Assembly (NCBI GenBank): GCA_965228785.1
Contig: CBDDIF010000002.1
Location: 1,860,001-1,924,000 of the forward strand
Direction: 5' to 3'
DNA length: 64,000 nucleotides
DNA from: Hoeflea_A sp965228785
GTDB lineage: Bacteria > Pseudomonadota > Alphaproteobacteria > Rhizobiales > Rhizobiaceae
In this document: piece by piece, positions 1 through 8,486 of the stretch
Layout: each line of letters starts with the position of its first letter
Numbering within the stretch: the first letter of the stretch is position 1
The notes under the pieces: model-generated
The model's database searches: none
The model's input: the letters and a program-made list of their open reading frames with translations, nothing else
Told to the model about the DNA's origin: nothing
Position numbers and translations under genes: made by a program

Positions 1-2
1 TC

Positions 3-1049
3 TCGGTTGATTGGGACGGGAATGGCATTGCCGATTATACAGCAAGTTACACGTACGACTCTGCCGACGATACCAGTGGTGACGGCATTGATTATGTTGT
101 AGGCGAGCTCAAACAATTGTTGGAAGACAACCAACCGTTCTGGAGTGATGCTCATATCGGCGATAGCAGCACTTATAACTCGTTGTACTTCCAAAACCCC
201 GGGGATGACGGCTCCGCGCTTCGCGTCCTGTCGGCAACAAAGACTTCGGCCGGTGGAACTACTGAAGATCTGCCGTTGACGAACAACTGGGCAGGCGGTT
301 CGGATATCTTCGTGACCGGCGCCCGGGATATTGAAGACTTCTCCGACGGCTTCGACAACGACAACCTGCCGGACGATGTTGACGGCTTGTTTTGGGCTGC
401 CGGCCGTACGGCGGACAGCGACGGACCGGATGAAGGGGCCGACGGCGTGGGCTATGTCCTGGACTTCAACCAGGGCAGTCACGGATTCAACCGCTCGACG
501 CCGGGCAGCGAAGCCTACAATGCCAACGAAGGTGACCTGCTGGCCTTCCGCAACACCGACGGAATCCTTGACGAATGTGGTTCGGCAACGAACTACCAGG
601 AAGTCCAGGATCAGGGCGTAAACCGTGACGATGCCGACGCCAATGCCTTCAATGCCTTCGCGTCAAACGATGGTCTTCGCTACTACGTCAACGCCCGTTC
701 GTTCGAAGATGCTCTGCTGGAGAACACCGGCATGGTATGGGGTGTCGATGTCAACCAAAACATCCTTGACCGGGCGTTTGCCGACATTGCGGACGGCATT
801 GATGACGGCATCACCAGCCCCGGAGGTCGCTACTCCGGCAGTTCTGTGGACCTGATCAACATGATCGACGAGGCAAAGGCTGATTCCTGGCTGAGGGTCT
901 ACTACAACGAAGCGGGCACCGATGCGACACCGGAAGCAGTGTTCGAACTTGTCGGCCTCGACAATATCTCGCAGTTCAGCTTCGACGATATCGCCGGTGC
1001 CGACTGCATCGAGGACAAGACGGATCCGTTCGAGTTCGTGCTCTGCTAG
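3..1049 (+). CDS. Acidic, Asp/Gly-rich, probably exported protein (5' end missing)
   Basis: The reading frame is open from the left edge, so the true start is outside the window; the in-frame TTG at 117 is only an internal codon. The visible 348 residues are very acidic and rich in Asp, Gly, Asn and Ser. The segment DWDGNGIADY near the start resembles a calcium-binding DxDxNG loop as found in secreted or dockerin-like proteins, and further DNDNLPDDVDG and DSDGPDEGADG stretches look similar. There are three cysteines, at C-terminal positions. I recognise no catalytic domain. The composition suggests a cell-surface or type I-secreted protein, but the N terminus that would prove it is not visible. 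A strong hairpin follows the stop codon. Confidence 0.6.
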   Translation, partial: SVDWDGNGIADYTASYTYDSADDTSGDGIDYVVGELKQLLEDNQPFWSDAHIGDSSTYNSLYFQNPGDDGSALRVLSATKTSAGGTTEDLPLTNNWAGGSDIFVTGARDIEDFSDGFDNDNLPDDVDGLFWAAGRTADSDGPDEGADGVGYVLDFNQGSHGFNRSTPGSEAYNANEGDLLAFRNTDGILDECGSATNYQEVQDQGVNRDDADANAFNAFASNDGLRYYVNARSFEDALLENTGMVWGVDVNQNILDRAFADIADGIDDGITSPGGRYSGSSVDLINMIDEAKADSWLRVYYNEAGTDATPEAVFELVGLDNISQFSFDDIAGADCIEDKTDPFEFVLC

Positions 1050-1083
1050 ATGCGCGTACCGGCAAACCGGAACAATGTAAGAT

Positions 1084-1109
1084 GGGCCTCGGCGTTCGCG
1101 CCGGGGCCT
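1084..1109 (+). terminator. GC-rich hairpin with UUCG tetraloop after the acidic protein gene
   Basis: A stem of 10-11 base pairs (one G-T wobble inside, one G-T at the base) encloses the tetraloop TTCG at 1095-1098. It lies 34 bases after the stop of the acidic protein gene and is followed by TTCC rather than a long T-run. Its position argues that the next gene does not start at the in-frame ATG at 1050 but downstream of the hairpin. Confidence 0.65.
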
Positions 1110-1184
1110 TCCGATTCTGACCTAAGCGGGTTTTCGGATGCAGCCGAACACCTGCTCGTCTTTCGCGAACTACCTGGCTGGCTC

Positions 1185-1607
1185 ATGCATCAAAAACAGC
1201 TGTCGACAACCGACGCGGTCGATTCCCTTTTCGAACAGATCCTCCTGGTCGCTCCGGCGCAAGACGAACGCACGCGGTGGATCCAGATCATTGACGCCGC
1301 CGCCGACCGCAATTCTGCGATCGAAGACCTTGCCGAAACACTGCTCCTACGCACAAATGACCCCCGGTCCGTGCTGCATCTCCACATGAGTTTTCTCGAA
1401 AGCACGCCGACGAAAGGCCAACTGGATGAGCTCGTCGGAACTTACGAAGCGATGCGATCCGGAACCGATCTTACGAAGAAGGAGGCTCTGGTGCTAACCG
1501 TCAGGAACTGGCTCTACGACCAGCAAGAAGCTCCAATCGAATTCACCGAAGCCGATTTTCGCTCAATTCTCTTTCTCAACCTGATTTTCGGAACATCTTA
1601 CGAGTAA
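1185..1607 (+). CDS. Small DUF4214-like protein, first of a tandem pair
   Basis: This 140-residue protein has no signal peptide. I chose ATG 1185 over the in-frame ATG 1050 because a terminator hairpin (1084-1109) lies between them and because the next gene's protein starts at the equivalent place (LSTTDAV here, MSTADTV there). The protein has two helical repeats of the type ILxxxP..DE..RWI..ID and LHLHMSFLExxP...QLDELV, faintly like the DUF4214 repeat of secreted surface proteins. It ends FRSILFLNLIFGTSYE. Its paralogue is 167 bases downstream. No enzyme motif is visible; function unknown. The DUF4214 link is a guess from repeat spacing. Confidence 0.6.
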   Translation: MHQKQLSTTDAVDSLFEQILLVAPAQDERTRWIQIIDAAADRNSAIEDLAETLLLRTNDPRSVLHLHMSFLESTPTKGQLDELVGTYEAMRSGTDLTKKEALVLTVRNWLYDQQEAPIEFTEADFRSILFLNLIFGTSYE

Positions 1608-1774
1608 AGGTCTTTTCAATGGACTGGAAGCGGCCCTTCTGCCTCGCACATTCAGTCGTAACCTGCAGGCAGAAAATATCCTCAGGGCGTTCGCACCGAG
1701 TCTTGGAACCGCACGCGCGCAGAGATAATGAGAATGTTGGATTCCCTGCCCTGTCCCCCATTTAGAAGCCACGC

Positions 1775-2176
1775 ATGTCAACCGCCGACACCGTTATCGC
1801 CTATTTCGATCAGATTCTTCAGATCGTCCCGACGGCCGTAGAAGAAGCCCATTGGATTGCTCGGATCGACGCTACTGCAGATCGCAACGAAGCGATCGAA
1901 GACATGGCCGAATCCCTACTGCTGCGGGCAAACGATGTCCGGTCCATTCTTTATCTGCACATCAGTTTTCTCGACCGCCCGCCCAACGAGGAGCAGTTGG
2001 ACGTGCTGGTGGGTTTGTACAACCGGATGCGCGCAAACGATCCGGACTTGGGGAAAAAGCACGCGTTGATTCAGATCATTCGGAAATGGCTGGCTTCCGA
2101 GAGGGGGCCGGTGCGGGGCGTCTTCGAATTCTCCGAAGAGGATTTTCGCTCTATCCTCTTTTTGAACCTGCTCTAG
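1775..2176 (+). CDS. Small DUF4214-like protein, second of a tandem pair
   Basis: A 133-residue paralogue of the preceding gene: the two share the frame STxDxVxxxFxQIL, AIEDxAExLLLRxND.RS, a second repeat with SFL and QLDxLV, and the C-terminal FRSILFLNL. The copies are clearly diverged, so the duplication is not recent. The protein is soluble with no signal peptide. The ATG at 1775 has no clear ribosome-binding site. The gene converges on nosX and the two stop codons share the palindrome CTAG at 2173-2176, so the coding regions overlap by four bases. Function unknown. Confidence 0.6.
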   Translation: MSTADTVIAYFDQILQIVPTAVEEAHWIARIDATADRNEAIEDMAESLLLRANDVRSILYLHISFLDRPPNEEQLDVLVGLYNRMRANDPDLGKKHALIQIIRKWLASERGPVRGVFEFSEEDFRSILFLNLL

Positions 2177-3075
2177 GAGCGACGACCAAGTCTCACACGG
2201 CTGTCTCGCCGAGCCCCATCGATTTCGGCTCGACTCATCAGACAGAATGCCGTCGACAGCCCATCAGCCTCGGCAGCGCTCTTTGCCTCCACCGTGACCT
2301 GCGTCCAACGGCCTCCAGGTCTGCCTGTGCGAGGATCAATTATGTGTCCAACGGTCTCACCGCGATCGAATGATGTTGCAAGCGGTGCCGATGTTGCGAC
2401 AGCCCGGTTACTCAATAACATCTCGCTTCCGTCCGGAAGCACGACCGACCAAGGCGAGTCCCCTTGTGCCCGACCTGCAGCGGAAATTTCTCCGGTATTG
2501 ACCAGCACGTTCTCGATGCCATGGCGACGCAGCAGCGAAACCACCTTGTCGGCGATGAAGCCCTGGGCGATGCCGTTGAGGGTCAGCGCCATGCCAGGCC
2601 AGCGAAAGGAGATTTCCGACGGTGAGAGGTCGACCTCCCGCCAACCGGTCGACCTGCAGAGGCGCTCGATTTCATGGTCATCAGGAGCCGCACCGCGTGA
2701 CCAGGCCTCGGCGTGCAGGGCCCACAGTGGTTGCACTGTGGGATCAAAGGCGCCGTGTGTGCGGTGGTGCAGAGCGGTGCAAAGGCTGGCAAGTTCGATC
2801 ATGTCAAGCGACGGCACGTCGAGACGCCCATCGCGGTTGAGCCGCGACAGTTCGCTGTCGGCATGAAAGAGACTGAAGATCGCCTCAAGCCGGCGGATTT
2901 CAGCGACGGCGCGCGGAATCAACACGTCAGCGTCGGGATGGTCGAGAACGATATAGGCCTCTGCCCCCAACGCCACGCCGCGCCATTGGGCCGTTGCCGC
3001 CCTGCCCGGTCGCGGCAGGAAAGGCAACGCAGCGACACCGGCAAGAATGCCGAGGACACGTCGGCGTGTCGTCAT
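2173..3075 (-). CDS. nosX: NosX, ApbE-family FAD:protein FMN transferase
   Basis: A 300-residue ApbE-family protein that links FMN covalently to a Thr of its partner, here most likely NosR, on the periplasmic side. The N terminus carries a twin-arginine-like signal (TRRRVLGILAG, then a hydrophobic stretch ending near residue 27). Family marks visible are the MALTLNGIAQGFIADKV segment, LVNTGE, and HIIDPRTGRPGG towards the C terminus, the usual flavin- and magnesium-binding signature of ApbE. The start overlaps the stop of nosL by ATGA, and the gene is last in nosRZDFYLX. The C terminus shares CTAG with the convergent gene. The nos context makes NosX a firm name. Confidence 0.9.
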   Translation of the reverse strand: MTTRRRVLGILAGVAALPFLPRPGRAATAQWRGVALGAEAYIVLDHPDADVLIPRAVAEIRRLEAIFSLFHADSELSRLNRDGRLDVPSLDMIELASLCTALHHRTHGAFDPTVQPLWALHAEAWSRGAAPDDHEIERLCRSTGWREVDLSPSEISFRWPGMALTLNGIAQGFIADKVVSLLRRHGIENVLVNTGEISAAGRAQGDSPWSVVLPDGSEMLLSNRAVATSAPLATSFDRGETVGHIIDPRTGRPGGRWTQVTVEAKSAAEADGLSTAFCLMSRAEIDGARRDSRVRLGRRS

Positions 3076-3602
3076 GAGTCCGCTCCCGCGGGCGCTTTGA
3101 ACTCCACCGGAGACAGCACGGTGTCAGCTGAGATGTCATCAAGCCGCATGACCGAGCCACCGCGTTCCTGCGCGAACACCGTCGCCTTTTTCACATCGGA
3201 GAACGGCACGATCTCCGGTGCGCCCATGCCACCGGTGGCGTCCGAGCCGACGACGAAATGCGCTTCAGTCGCATCGATCCAGTTGTCGATGCCGGGTTCC
3301 GACCAACTGGTCGCAGCTCCCATGTCGTTGACGTAGAGCACCCTCAGTTCGGCGGACTGTTCGGGCGATTTGAGATAGGCGAGCCCGTCGCGTACCTGTG
3401 AGAACCACAACGGAGCCTCAAAGCCGGCGAGATGTGCCTGTGCCTTCGGCCCCTCGTGTTCGAGGATCACCATCTGGCAATAATGGCCGGCAGCTTCCTC
3501 GGTCAGCGCGATCGCTTCCGGCTTGACCGATTGGGATGTGGCGTCAGTGCATCCGGCTGCAGCAACAGCCAGCAACAATGCAAAGGGGATCAGGCGTTTC
3601 AT
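3072..3602 (-). CDS. nosL: NosL, outer-membrane copper-chaperone lipoprotein
   Basis: A 176-residue lipoprotein: the signal peptide ends in a lipobox with the cysteine in AAAGC, near residue 18. NosL delivers Cu(I) to apo-NosZ through the NosDFY complex. The expected copper site is visible as HYCQM, with MGAPEIVPF (family MG-x-E-x-VPF signature) in the second half. ATG 3602 is chosen because it gives the complete lipoprotein signal; a much longer open frame upstream is only a shadow of nosY. The start overlaps the end of nosY and the stop overlaps the ATG of nosX. Confidence 0.93.
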   Translation of the reverse strand: MKRLIPFALLLAVAAAGCTDATSQSVKPEAIALTEEAAGHYCQMVILEHEGPKAQAHLAGFEAPLWFSQVRDGLAYLKSPEQSAELRVLYVNDMGAATSWSEPGIDNWIDATEAHFVVGSDATGGMGAPEIVPFSDVKKATVFAQERGGSVMRLDDISADTVLSPVEFKAPAGADS

Positions 3603-4417
3603 ATGTTCACCCTCCGAAAGGCGATCCAGGCCAGGAACAGAGTCAGAAGCGGCCAGCCGATCAGCGAAATCAGTTGGCCGACGGGGCCGGATACGGCGCC
3701 GGCGGCATCCATGCCGGATGCCAGGACGGACACCGACAGGTCCGGCATGTTGAAGAGCCGGAACGCGTCGGCCGGATTGGCGACCAGCAGCCACGGGAAC
3801 ACCGACTTCGTGAACGTCCCTCCGTCGTCGGCAACCAGCGCTCCAAGCAGGCCAAGATCGTACAGCACGACACAGACCAGCCAGATGACAATGACCATGG
3901 CCGAGGCGACACCCGGTTGTCGGGCCAGACTGGAGACCACATAGCCCATGCCGATGAAGGCAGCCCCGAGAGCCAGCGAGGTCAGGAACAGTCGCACAAG
4001 CGGTGCGAGCATCAATTCCAACGGTCCGAACAACAGGCCGACAAGCGCGGCCGTCACGGCCAAACCGACAGCAACGGCGAAGGCCAGAACACAGATATGG
4101 GCGAGGAACTTGCCGATCAGGATTTCGGCGCGCGACAGCGGATAGGACAGTCCGAGCGCCAGCGTCCCGCGCTCCCTCTCGCCGGCGATGGCATCGAAGG
4201 ACAGAAGCAGGGCAATCAGCGGAATGAGATAGACTGACAATGTGGTGATCGAGGTTGTCGCGACGATCAGCGGTGAGACGCCCAGCGTCCCCGTCGGGGC
4301 GCCACCAGCCACGGTGAGAATGGCGCTGAACAGCGCCATCAGAAGCACCGATGTAGCGACCCACAGATTGCGGCGGGCGATCGTCAGCTCCAATCTTGCA
4401 ACGGCGAGCGCAGCCAT
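3599..4417 (-). CDS. nosY: NosY, ABC-type membrane subunit of the NosDFY complex
   Basis: A 272-residue integral membrane protein with six hydrophobic segments, the membrane partner of the NosF ATPase. The family segment GERERGTLALGLSYPLSR, which couples to the ATPase, is present near residues 80-97. NosDFY is required for the [4Cu:2S] CuZ site of NosZ, moving sulfur and interacting with NosL. The start is ATG 4417: it follows a perfect AAGGAGG at the right distance and shares TGATG with the stop of nosF; a GTG one codon earlier is less likely. The stop overlaps the nosL start. Confidence 0.93.
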   Translation of the reverse strand: MAALAVARLELTIARRNLWVATSVLLMALFSAILTVAGGAPTGTLGVSPLIVATTSITTLSVYLIPLIALLLSFDAIAGERERGTLALGLSYPLSRAEILIGKFLAHICVLAFAVAVGLAVTAALVGLLFGPLELMLAPLVRLFLTSLALGAAFIGMGYVVSSLARQPGVASAMVIVIWLVCVVLYDLGLLGALVADDGGTFTKSVFPWLLVANPADAFRLFNMPDLSVSVLASGMDAAGAVSGPVGQLISLIGWPLLTLFLAWIAFRRVNI

Positions 4418-5316
4418 CACGGTACCTCCTTGTCGATTGCGGAATAGAAGCGGTAGAGCTCCTCAAGCGTCGCCGGTTCCACTTCAATGTCGCGGATTGC
4501 CGGTCCGAAGGCGGCAATGCGGCCGAGCAGTGCGACCTTTTCGTCCTGGCTGCAGGTCAGGGCAACGGACTGGCCATTGATACGCTTGCCATCGAAGTGT
4601 CGAGCGACGCTATCGGCTTCGTCGGCAGCAGCGGTCACCTTCAGCCTGATCGGCAATTCGGCCTTGCGCCGCAGCGCCGGCAGGTCGGCGTCGGCGACGA
4701 GACGACCCTGGCTCAAAATGGCGATCCGATCGGACCGGGTCTCCAGTTCGGTGAGCGCGTGGCTGGAAATCAACACCGCCGTTCCGGCCTGCGCCAGCTC
4801 GCTGACGAAATCGTAGAACTCATGGCGCGACACCGGATCGAGGCCGCTCGTCGGTTCGTCGAGAAGCACAATCTCGGGTTTGCCCAGCAATGCCTGGGCG
4901 AGACCGACACGCTGGCGCATACCTTTGGAGTAGGTGCGGATCTTGCCATCCGCGGCCTCGGCGAGGCCGACGCGTTCGAGCAATTCGTCGGCGGTGCGGG
5001 TCGGCGTCGACTTCAGCCGGGCAAAATGATGCATCTGTTCGCGGCCGGTCAGCGCGCCATGAAACGCAACGCTCTCCGGCAGGAATCCGGTGGCGCTGCG
5101 CGCCCGGCGCGAGCCCGGTGCGGCGCCGAGGATCTCAATCCTGCCTGCCGATAACGGCGTGAGGCCGAGAACCATCTTCATCAACGTGGTCTTGCCGGCA
5201 CCGTTGTGGCCAAGCAGCGCGACGCGCTGCCCCGGCTCGACACGCAGGCTGATGCCGCGGACGGTCTCCACAGGACCATAGCGCTTGACCGCGTTGTCAA
5301 CGAGAAGCGATGTCAT
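4417..5316 (-). CDS. nosF: NosF, ABC-type ATPase of the NosDFY complex
   Basis: A 299-residue cytoplasmic ATPase. Walker A is GHNGAGKTT, the signature motif is degenerate (TYSKGMRQR), Walker B is IVLLDEPTSGLDP and the switch histidine is in LISSHAL. It drives conformational changes in NosD through NosY. ATG 5316 is used because it has a good GGAAGGA ribosome-binding site and overlaps the nosD stop by ATGA; the frame is open for 54 codons further upstream, but that stretch lies within nosD. It overlaps nosY by one base. Confidence 0.93.
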   Translation of the reverse strand: MTSLLVDNAVKRYGPVETVRGISLRVEPGQRVALLGHNGAGKTTLMKMVLGLTPLSAGRIEILGAAPGSRRARSATGFLPESVAFHGALTGREQMHHFARLKSTPTRTADELLERVGLAEAADGKIRTYSKGMRQRVGLAQALLGKPEIVLLDEPTSGLDPVSRHEFYDFVSELAQAGTAVLISSHALTELETRSDRIAILSQGRLVADADLPALRRKAELPIRLKVTAAADEADSVARHFDGKRINGQSVALTCSQDEKVALLGRIAAFGPAIRDIEVEPATLEELYRFYSAIDKEVP

Positions 5317-6575
5317 GGTTGATCCTTCCTTTGTCCGGCTCGGGGCTCCACCGGCTGCATCAACGGTGCACGATCGGTCACGCCACCCGGCAGCAGCGCC
5401 GGGAATGCCGATTGCGACCAGCGGATGAGCTGTACAGCGGGCGAACCGAGCAGGGTGCGCGCCGCCGGCTGGGTCCACAACACATGGTCCATGATGTCGT
5501 TCGGCCTATAGGCCTGATCGGCGATGCCGTTGCCATCGAGATCGAAGGCGGCGTGGTCGGACCAGTAATTGCCGCGGCCGTCGCGGCTCCAGTCGAGCCA
5601 GCGCGAGCCGACATATTTGACCTGGGTGCGATTGCCGATGAAAGCGTTGCCAACAATCTCGTTGCGTTCCGAACCGGCGGTGAAATGTACGCCGATGTCA
5701 CAGCCTTCGAAGCGATTGTCGTGCAGGCGGTTCTTGTGGGCGTTGTAGATGAATACGCATTTTCCACTGCCCGCCTCGACATGATTGCCGACCACCTCGC
5801 TGCGATTGGTGTAGTTCATCATGATGCCGTGATCGCGGTCGCCGCGCGACAGGTTGCCCTCGATGCGTACTCGGTCGGAATACATGACGGCGTACCCGAG
5901 ATGGTTGCCGAGCGACACATTGCCGGAGACGACGCTGTCATGGGCGTACATGTAGTGAACGGCGAAGCGCAGATCGCGAAAGCGATTGTCGGAAAAGACG
6001 TTCTTCTTCGAGGTGTTGACGAAGATGCCGTCGCGACCCCAACGGATATCGTTTCCGGTGACGGAGGCGCCCGGCGCATTCCAGACATAGACGCCGTTTC
6101 CACGGGCGTTCATGCGGTGATCCCGCCGGCCTTCGATGACGTTGTTTTCGACGCGGGCATCCCGCGAACCGCGGATATCGACGCCGACGAGGTTGCCAAG
6201 GATGCGGTTGTCGGTGACGAGCGCGCGGGCGGCTTTCTTGCCGAGCGAAACACCGGCATCGCGCCCCTTGCCCTTGGACCCCGATCCGACAATCGTCAGG
6301 CCGCGCACAATCACGTCCGGAACCGTCACGGAGACGACCGATCCGGTTTCGTTGCCGCGGATAGTTGCGGTCCCCTCCCCGTCCAGCGTCAATGCCTTGT
6401 CGATCACGACCGGACCGGCATGCGTGCCAGGGCGAAGGCGGAGCACATCGCCCGCCTTCGCCGTTTTGATGACTGTCGCCAGCGCTCCGTCCGTCGCCGG
6501 CACAACATGCTCGGCCGCCCCGCCGACGGACGCCGGGAACAACAGTGCAGCAATCAGCAACGGACGAAGGGACAT
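5313..6575 (-). CDS. nosD: NosD, periplasmic beta-helix maturation protein for CuZ
   Basis: A 420-residue exported protein: signal peptide with LLIAALLFPASVGGAAE at the N terminus, then a long run of right-handed beta-helix (CASH/NosD) repeats with the alternating pattern of short strands and Asn/Gly turns (for example NRFxG.D.GVHFT). NosD rests on NosFY on the periplasmic side and hands sulfur and copper to NosZ. The family segment RGNYWSDH.AFDLDGNGIAD is present near residue 340. ATG 6575 is chosen as it begins the signal peptide and lies 11 bases after nosZ; an upstream extension of 29 codons would overlap nosZ and spoil the signal. Confidence 0.93.
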   Translation of the reverse strand: MSLRPLLIAALLFPASVGGAAEHVVPATDGALATVIKTAKAGDVLRLRPGTHAGPVVIDKALTLDGEGTATIRGNETGSVVSVTVPDVIVRGLTIVGSGSKGKGRDAGVSLGKKAARALVTDNRILGNLVGVDIRGSRDARVENNVIEGRRDHRMNARGNGVYVWNAPGASVTGNDIRWGRDGIFVNTSKKNVFSDNRFRDLRFAVHYMYAHDSVVSGNVSLGNHLGYAVMYSDRVRIEGNLSRGDRDHGIMMNYTNRSEVVGNHVEAGSGKCVFIYNAHKNRLHDNRFEGCDIGVHFTAGSERNEIVGNAFIGNRTQVKYVGSRWLDWSRDGRGNYWSDHAAFDLDGNGIADQAYRPNDIMDHVLWTQPAARTLLGSPAVQLIRWSQSAFPALLPGGVTDRAPLMQPVEPRAGQRKDQP

Positions 6576-6586
6576 CGCGATGGTCC

Positions 6587-8485
6587 CTACGCAGGCTCGA
6601 CCAGCATGCGGCCGCGCATTTCCATGTGCAGCGCATGACAGAACCACTGGCAGTAATACCAATGCACACCCGGACGATCGGCGGTGAAGGTGACCGAGGC
6701 CGTTGCCTGCGGCCCGACTTCGAAGCAGATGCCGTGGTTGCCCAGCGTGAAACCGTGGGTCAGGTCGTCGACATCGTCGATGTTGGTGAGGAAAAGCGTC
6801 ACCTCATCGCCCTGTTTGACCGTGAACTGCTCCATCGAGAAGGTGGGCGCCGCCGAATACATGTAGACGCGCACCTTGTTGCCGTCGCGGATGATCTCGT
6901 CGTGGCCGTCCTCCAGCACGACACCGTCGGCCTCGGCCTGCTTGCGGCAGTCTTCCCACAGCGGATCATCACGATTCCAGATGTTGAGCGGGTTCACCTT
7001 GGACCGGTGAACGATGATGCAGTCATGCGGCTCGGCGAAGGTCGGGCCATCATGCACCACCACCGGGGTGTCGCTGGAAATGTCGAGAAGCTGCTCGTTC
7101 TCCGGCTTCAGCGGGCCCACGTTCAGGAACCGGTCCTTGGAAAACTTGTTGAGTGAAATCAACCATTTTCCGTCCGCTTCGTTGGTCTCGCCCATCGAAG
7201 TGTGGTTGTGCCCGGGCTGATACTGGACGTCGGTTTTTGAGATGATCGGATCGACATCTTCGCCATTGTATTGGCGGATCGCCTTGTCGATGTTCCATTT
7301 GCAGCTCTGGCTGTCGAGGAACAGAGTCGTGTGGGCGTTGCCTTTGCCGTCGAAGGCCGTGTGAAGCGGTCCGAGGCCGAGTTCCGGCTCGGCGACGATG
7401 CAGGAGCGCGGATCGGCGCCGTTGAAGACCGCGTCGACCTTATCGTAGGCGATCACAGAAACCGTCGGCGACAGCTTGCCGTTGATCATCACGTATTTGC
7501 CGTCCGGCGAGGAATTGACGCCGTGCGGGCTGTTGGGGATCGGAATATAGGCCGTCAGCGGCGAACCCTTGCGGCCGTCGAGTACTTTGACGCCGTTATA
7601 CTCTTCGTAATCGCCGGCCGCGACCGCCGCCTCGATGCGTTCGATGTTGAAGATGACGGCATGGTCCATCTCGGATTCCGTCATGTCGGCCAGCGTGACG
7701 CCGTTCTCCGAGTTGTAGCAGGACGAGACAGCATATTTGCCCTGGTAGTCGGCATCGACATTGTCGAGGTTGCCGTCGACGATGACCTGCCAGGCAATTT
7801 CCATCGTGTCGCCGTCGATCGCCGTGAAAATGGCAACGTAATCTTCCGGGCTGTCGAGGATGGAGCCGTCATTGACCAGCGGGATGCGGTGCTCGCCATT
7901 GGCGAAGACGTAGCCGGTGCGCGGATATTTCTGCGGCCGCAGGCCGTGAATGTCCGAGGCATTGGGAATCTCGATGATCTTGTCGCATTTCATCACGTCG
8001 CAGCGCACCCGGGCAACGCGCGTGTTGGCCTTGTCGTTCATGAACAGATAGCGGCCGTCATAGGTGCCTTCGGTGAACGACATGTGCGGGTGGTGCAGGT
8101 CGCCGTTGTGATAGGTCACCTGGCCGCGCTTGGCGAGAAACTCCTTGGACTCAGGCAACAGACCTTCGGTCAGGACCTTCAGCGATTCATTGGTGGAGCC
8201 CCACCCCGTTGCGGAGCAGCGGTTGAACACCGGAACGCGCATCAATTCGCGCATGGACGGAATGCCGAGAATGCGCATCTCGCCCGACTGACCGGACGAC
8301 CAGAACCCGTAATATTCATCCAGTTCGCCGGGCTGCAGCGCAGCACCCGCAGCCCTTGCGGGTGTCGGGCTCAGCATGGCCCCGCCGGCTGTCGCCAGCG
8401 TTCCGGCAACCACCGCGCCGGCGGCGGTTCCGGTCAGCAGATCCCTGCGGGATACGCCTTCATTCCTCTCGTCTTCCATAGACAT
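6587..8485 (-). CDS. nosZ: NosZ, nitrous oxide reductase, clade I
   Basis: A 632-residue periplasmic multicopper enzyme reducing N2O to N2. The Tat signal SRRDLL is at residues 12-17, which marks clade I (Tat-exported) rather than Sec-exported clade II. CuZ histidines are visible in DLHHPHMS (H131, H132, H134) and further in the propeller (SPHGVN, GPLHTAF, GHNHTSMGE, AEPHDC). The C-terminal cupredoxin domain has the full CuA set: C612, C616, H620 and M623 in CQWFCHALHMEM, with another His near 577 (LTHGFT). Length is normal. The start is one base after the nosR stop with a CAGGAG ribosome-binding site inside nosR. No residue loss is seen, so the enzyme should be active. Confidence 0.97.
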   Translation of the reverse strand: MSMEDERNEGVSRRDLLTGTAAGAVVAGTLATAGGAMLSPTPARAAGAALQPGELDEYYGFWSSGQSGEMRILGIPSMRELMRVPVFNRCSATGWGSTNESLKVLTEGLLPESKEFLAKRGQVTYHNGDLHHPHMSFTEGTYDGRYLFMNDKANTRVARVRCDVMKCDKIIEIPNASDIHGLRPQKYPRTGYVFANGEHRIPLVNDGSILDSPEDYVAIFTAIDGDTMEIAWQVIVDGNLDNVDADYQGKYAVSSCYNSENGVTLADMTESEMDHAVIFNIERIEAAVAAGDYEEYNGVKVLDGRKGSPLTAYIPIPNSPHGVNSSPDGKYVMINGKLSPTVSVIAYDKVDAVFNGADPRSCIVAEPELGLGPLHTAFDGKGNAHTTLFLDSQSCKWNIDKAIRQYNGEDVDPIISKTDVQYQPGHNHTSMGETNEADGKWLISLNKFSKDRFLNVGPLKPENEQLLDISSDTPVVVHDGPTFAEPHDCIIVHRSKVNPLNIWNRDDPLWEDCRKQAEADGVVLEDGHDEIIRDGNKVRVYMYSAAPTFSMEQFTVKQGDEVTLFLTNIDDVDDLTHGFTLGNHGICFEVGPQATASVTFTADRPGVHWYYCQWFCHALHMEMRGRMLVEPA

Positions 8486-8486
8486 C

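Noticed and set aside
3603..4517. Long N-terminal extension of the nosL frame (481 codons in all)
   Set aside because: The extension lies fully within nosY in another frame; NosL has a complete lipoprotein signal at 3602.
5310..6638. 442-codon open frame on the plus strand, opposite nosD
   Set aside because: Antisense shadow of a clearly real nosD; composition and lack of domains are typical for GC-rich shadow frames.
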